Assembly (NCBI GenBank): GCA_965248915.1
Contig: OZ252216.1
Coordinates: 744,001 to 808,000, forward strand
Direction: 5' to 3'
DNA from: CBDFLA01 sp965248915
GTDB taxonomy: Bacteria; Pseudomonadota; Alphaproteobacteria; M2410
DNA: 64,000 nucleotides
This document shows, piece after piece, positions 62,800 to 64,000 of this stretch. A program made the translations under genes and the position numbers. The notes beneath the pieces were generated by a model. It was not told where the DNA came from and did no database searches. It saw only the letters and a list, made by a program, of their open reading frames with translations. Position 1 is the first letter of the stretch. Each line of letters begins with the position of its first letter.

Positions 62800-62887
62800 A
62801 ATCAGGGTCGGTTTTCCTAGCTTTTGTATCAGCGACAAACTAAAACGACCCGCAATGTTCTGTGATGCATAAGAAGGGCGGCGGCCA

Positions 62888-64000
62888 GTGTTGTTTTGGA
62901 TTCTATCGACGGCGTTCGTGGTGGCCACACTGTCCGTCATTTTGCTGCCACTTTGGCGTAAAGTCCGGCCCTCCCAGTCAGAAGCCTCCTTCGACGTTGC
63001 CATCTACAAACGTCAATTGACCGAACTTGAGCATGATCTTGAGACCGGCTTGATCTCAGAGGATCAGGCAAAGGCGGCACGCGCTGAGATTGCCCGGCGG
63101 CTTCTGGCCGCCGATGAAAAAGTCACGGAAATGGGCAGTGGTGATGCATCCGAGGGCGTATCGGGCGCGAACCGAATTGTTGTAGCGGTGGTTGTTGCGC
63201 TCGTCATCCCAGGGATCGCCTACTCGATTTATGTCAAAAACGGCGTGCCGGGATTAGAGGACCAACCGTATCTCGGTCGTTGTGACGATGTTCCCCAGGA
63301 CCCACACACGAGTGCGGAAGTCAATGCGGTGATCGATTGTTTGGCTCTCCGGATGGAAGACAGTCCAGACGCTGAAGGGCTGTCTCTTTTGGCACGCAGC
63401 TACCTTACGCAAAACAGATTTGAGGAAGCGGCAAACTCATACGCAAAAGCAATTGAACTTGCTGGCCCGAAGGTGGCCCTCCTTGAAGGTTTGGGACTTG
63501 CTGTAATCTTCGCCAATGATGGGGCGGTGACAAGTGTTGCAAGAGACGCATTTATTCTCGCTCTCGAGGATGACCCCGCGTCCGAGTGGTCCAGATTTTA
63601 CCTTGCCGAATCTGAGTTCCAACAAGGTCAAGTATCGGAGGCGGTGAGGGCCTGGATCGATCTCTTAGAGGACACGAAAGGCAATGAGCGATTTCGTGAA
63701 ATGGTAGATGGCCGAATTCGCAATGGCCTGGCATCGATTGCTGAGAGCGAAGGCCTAGACCCAGGCAATATGTCCGTGAATCCAACTGTGCCCAATTTAG
63801 CCTTGTCCGGGATCTCGGGAGAGCAGAAAAAGATGATCCAAGGCATGGTCGACGGTCTCGCGGCCAAGCTTGCCGATGATCCAAAGAACTTGGACGGATG
63901 GCTAAAGTTGATCCGATCCTATGTGGTGTTGGGCGAAGAAGCCAATGCCCGCAAAGCCTTGGAATCGGGGACCCTCGCCTTTCTCAGCGACCCAGTAGCT
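62888..64000 (+). CDS. ccmI: Cytochrome c biogenesis protein CcmI, cut by window end
   Basis: 371 codons are visible from GTG 62888 with no stop before the window end. Transmembrane helix 1 (LFWILSTAFVVATLSVILLPL) is followed by FDVAIYKRQLTELEHDLETGLI, the usual CcmI motif, helix 2 (VVAVVVALVIPGIAYSIYV), and then tetratricopeptide-like helical repeats (LSLLARSYLTQNRFEEAANSYAKAI). CcmI presents apocytochrome c for heme attachment, which the nap cytochromes in this window would need. Other ccm genes are expected just outside the window. Confidence 0.92.
   Translation, partial: MLFWILSTAFVVATLSVILLPLWRKVRPSQSEASFDVAIYKRQLTELEHDLETGLISEDQAKAARAEIARRLLAADEKVTEMGSGDASEGVSGANRIVVAVVVALVIPGIAYSIYVKNGVPGLEDQPYLGRCDDVPQDPHTSAEVNAVIDCLALRMEDSPDAEGLSLLARSYLTQNRFEEAANSYAKAIELAGPKVALLEGLGLAVIFANDGAVTSVARDAFILALEDDPASEWSRFYLAESEFQQGQVSEAVRAWIDLLEDTKGNERFREMVDGRIRNGLASIAESEGLDPGNMSVNPTVPNLALSGISGEQKKMIQGMVDGLAAKLADDPKNLDGWLKLIRSYVVLGEEANARKALESGTLAFLSDPVA

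Noticed and set aside
1..64000. tRNA/rRNA genes, insertion sequences, CRISPR arrays, prophage
   Set aside because: Reading both strands gave no cloverleaf-like segment, transposase or integrase frame, terminal inverted repeats or regular spacer-repeat pattern. A tRNAscan and ISfinder search would be needed to be certain.

Overview
This is a 64 kb piece of an alphaproteobacterial chromosome. The G+C content looks like roughly 50-55% by eye. Families that are mostly or largely alphaproteobacterial occur throughout (DUF2336, DUF1491, DUF2849, DUF5330, a PleC/DivJ-type kinase). Core genes such as prfC, mrcA, uup, sufE and ccmI indicate chromosome rather than plasmid. Two sodium/proton antiporter genes, a cellulose synthase operon and periplasmic nitrate reduction suit a marine or brackish, surface-associated, facultatively nitrate-respiring organism; the exact genus cannot be told. 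I see no tRNA, rRNA, insertion sequence, prophage or CRISPR array.

Layout. 1-5.6 kb: acyl-CoA metabolism (MaoC hydratase fragment, AMP-forming acyl-CoA ligase, enoyl-CoA hydratase) and two tandem paralogous MFS exporters. 5.9-8.3 kb: CPA1 antiporter fused to a cyclic-nucleotide-binding domain. 9.0-13.3 kb: two overlapping DUF2336 genes, a set of TAAGTCG direct repeats, a ParA ATPase and a protein with a likely ribbon-helix-helix C-terminus; this looks like a chromosomally encoded DNA-partition-like cassette. 13.4-19 kb: CPBP membrane protease, nhaB behind a strongly structured leader, sufE, a DUF5330 protein and a large lipoprotein. 19.2-28.6 kb: PAS-histidine kinase, then bcsA-bcsB-bcsC on the minus strand. 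28.7-34.2 kb: DUF1491, prfC, an MscS channel, an unknown membrane protein and a third DUF2336 protein. 34.3-38.7 kb: class III aminotransferase, flavin oxidase-like protein, PAN-domain exported protein, gamma-glutamyltransferase.

38.8-43.6 kb: napFDABC, preceded by a good FNR-type box and -10 element and closed by a terminator. 43.6-46.1 kb: DUF2849-cysI-DUF934 assimilatory sulfite/nitrite reductase cluster. 46.4-49.0 kb: a three-gene NitT/TauT-type ABC importer. 49-55 kb: separate DUF1254 and DUF1214 genes, an SH3 lipoprotein, Uup, PBP1a. 55-64 kb: YcgN-like protein, small membrane protein, SDR, a double thioredoxin-fold protein, YihY/BrkB protein, a large unknown protein, a YegD-like Hsp70, a DUF938 methyltransferase and the start of ccmI, which runs off the end.

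Genes are densely packed. Many same-strand pairs overlap by 4-14 bases, and four convergent pairs overlap at their stop codons. Most functional calls rest on recognised motifs and length. The least understood parts are the DUF2336/ParA/RHH region, the genes at 32.2 and 59.3 kb, and the lipoprotein at 17.4 kb.
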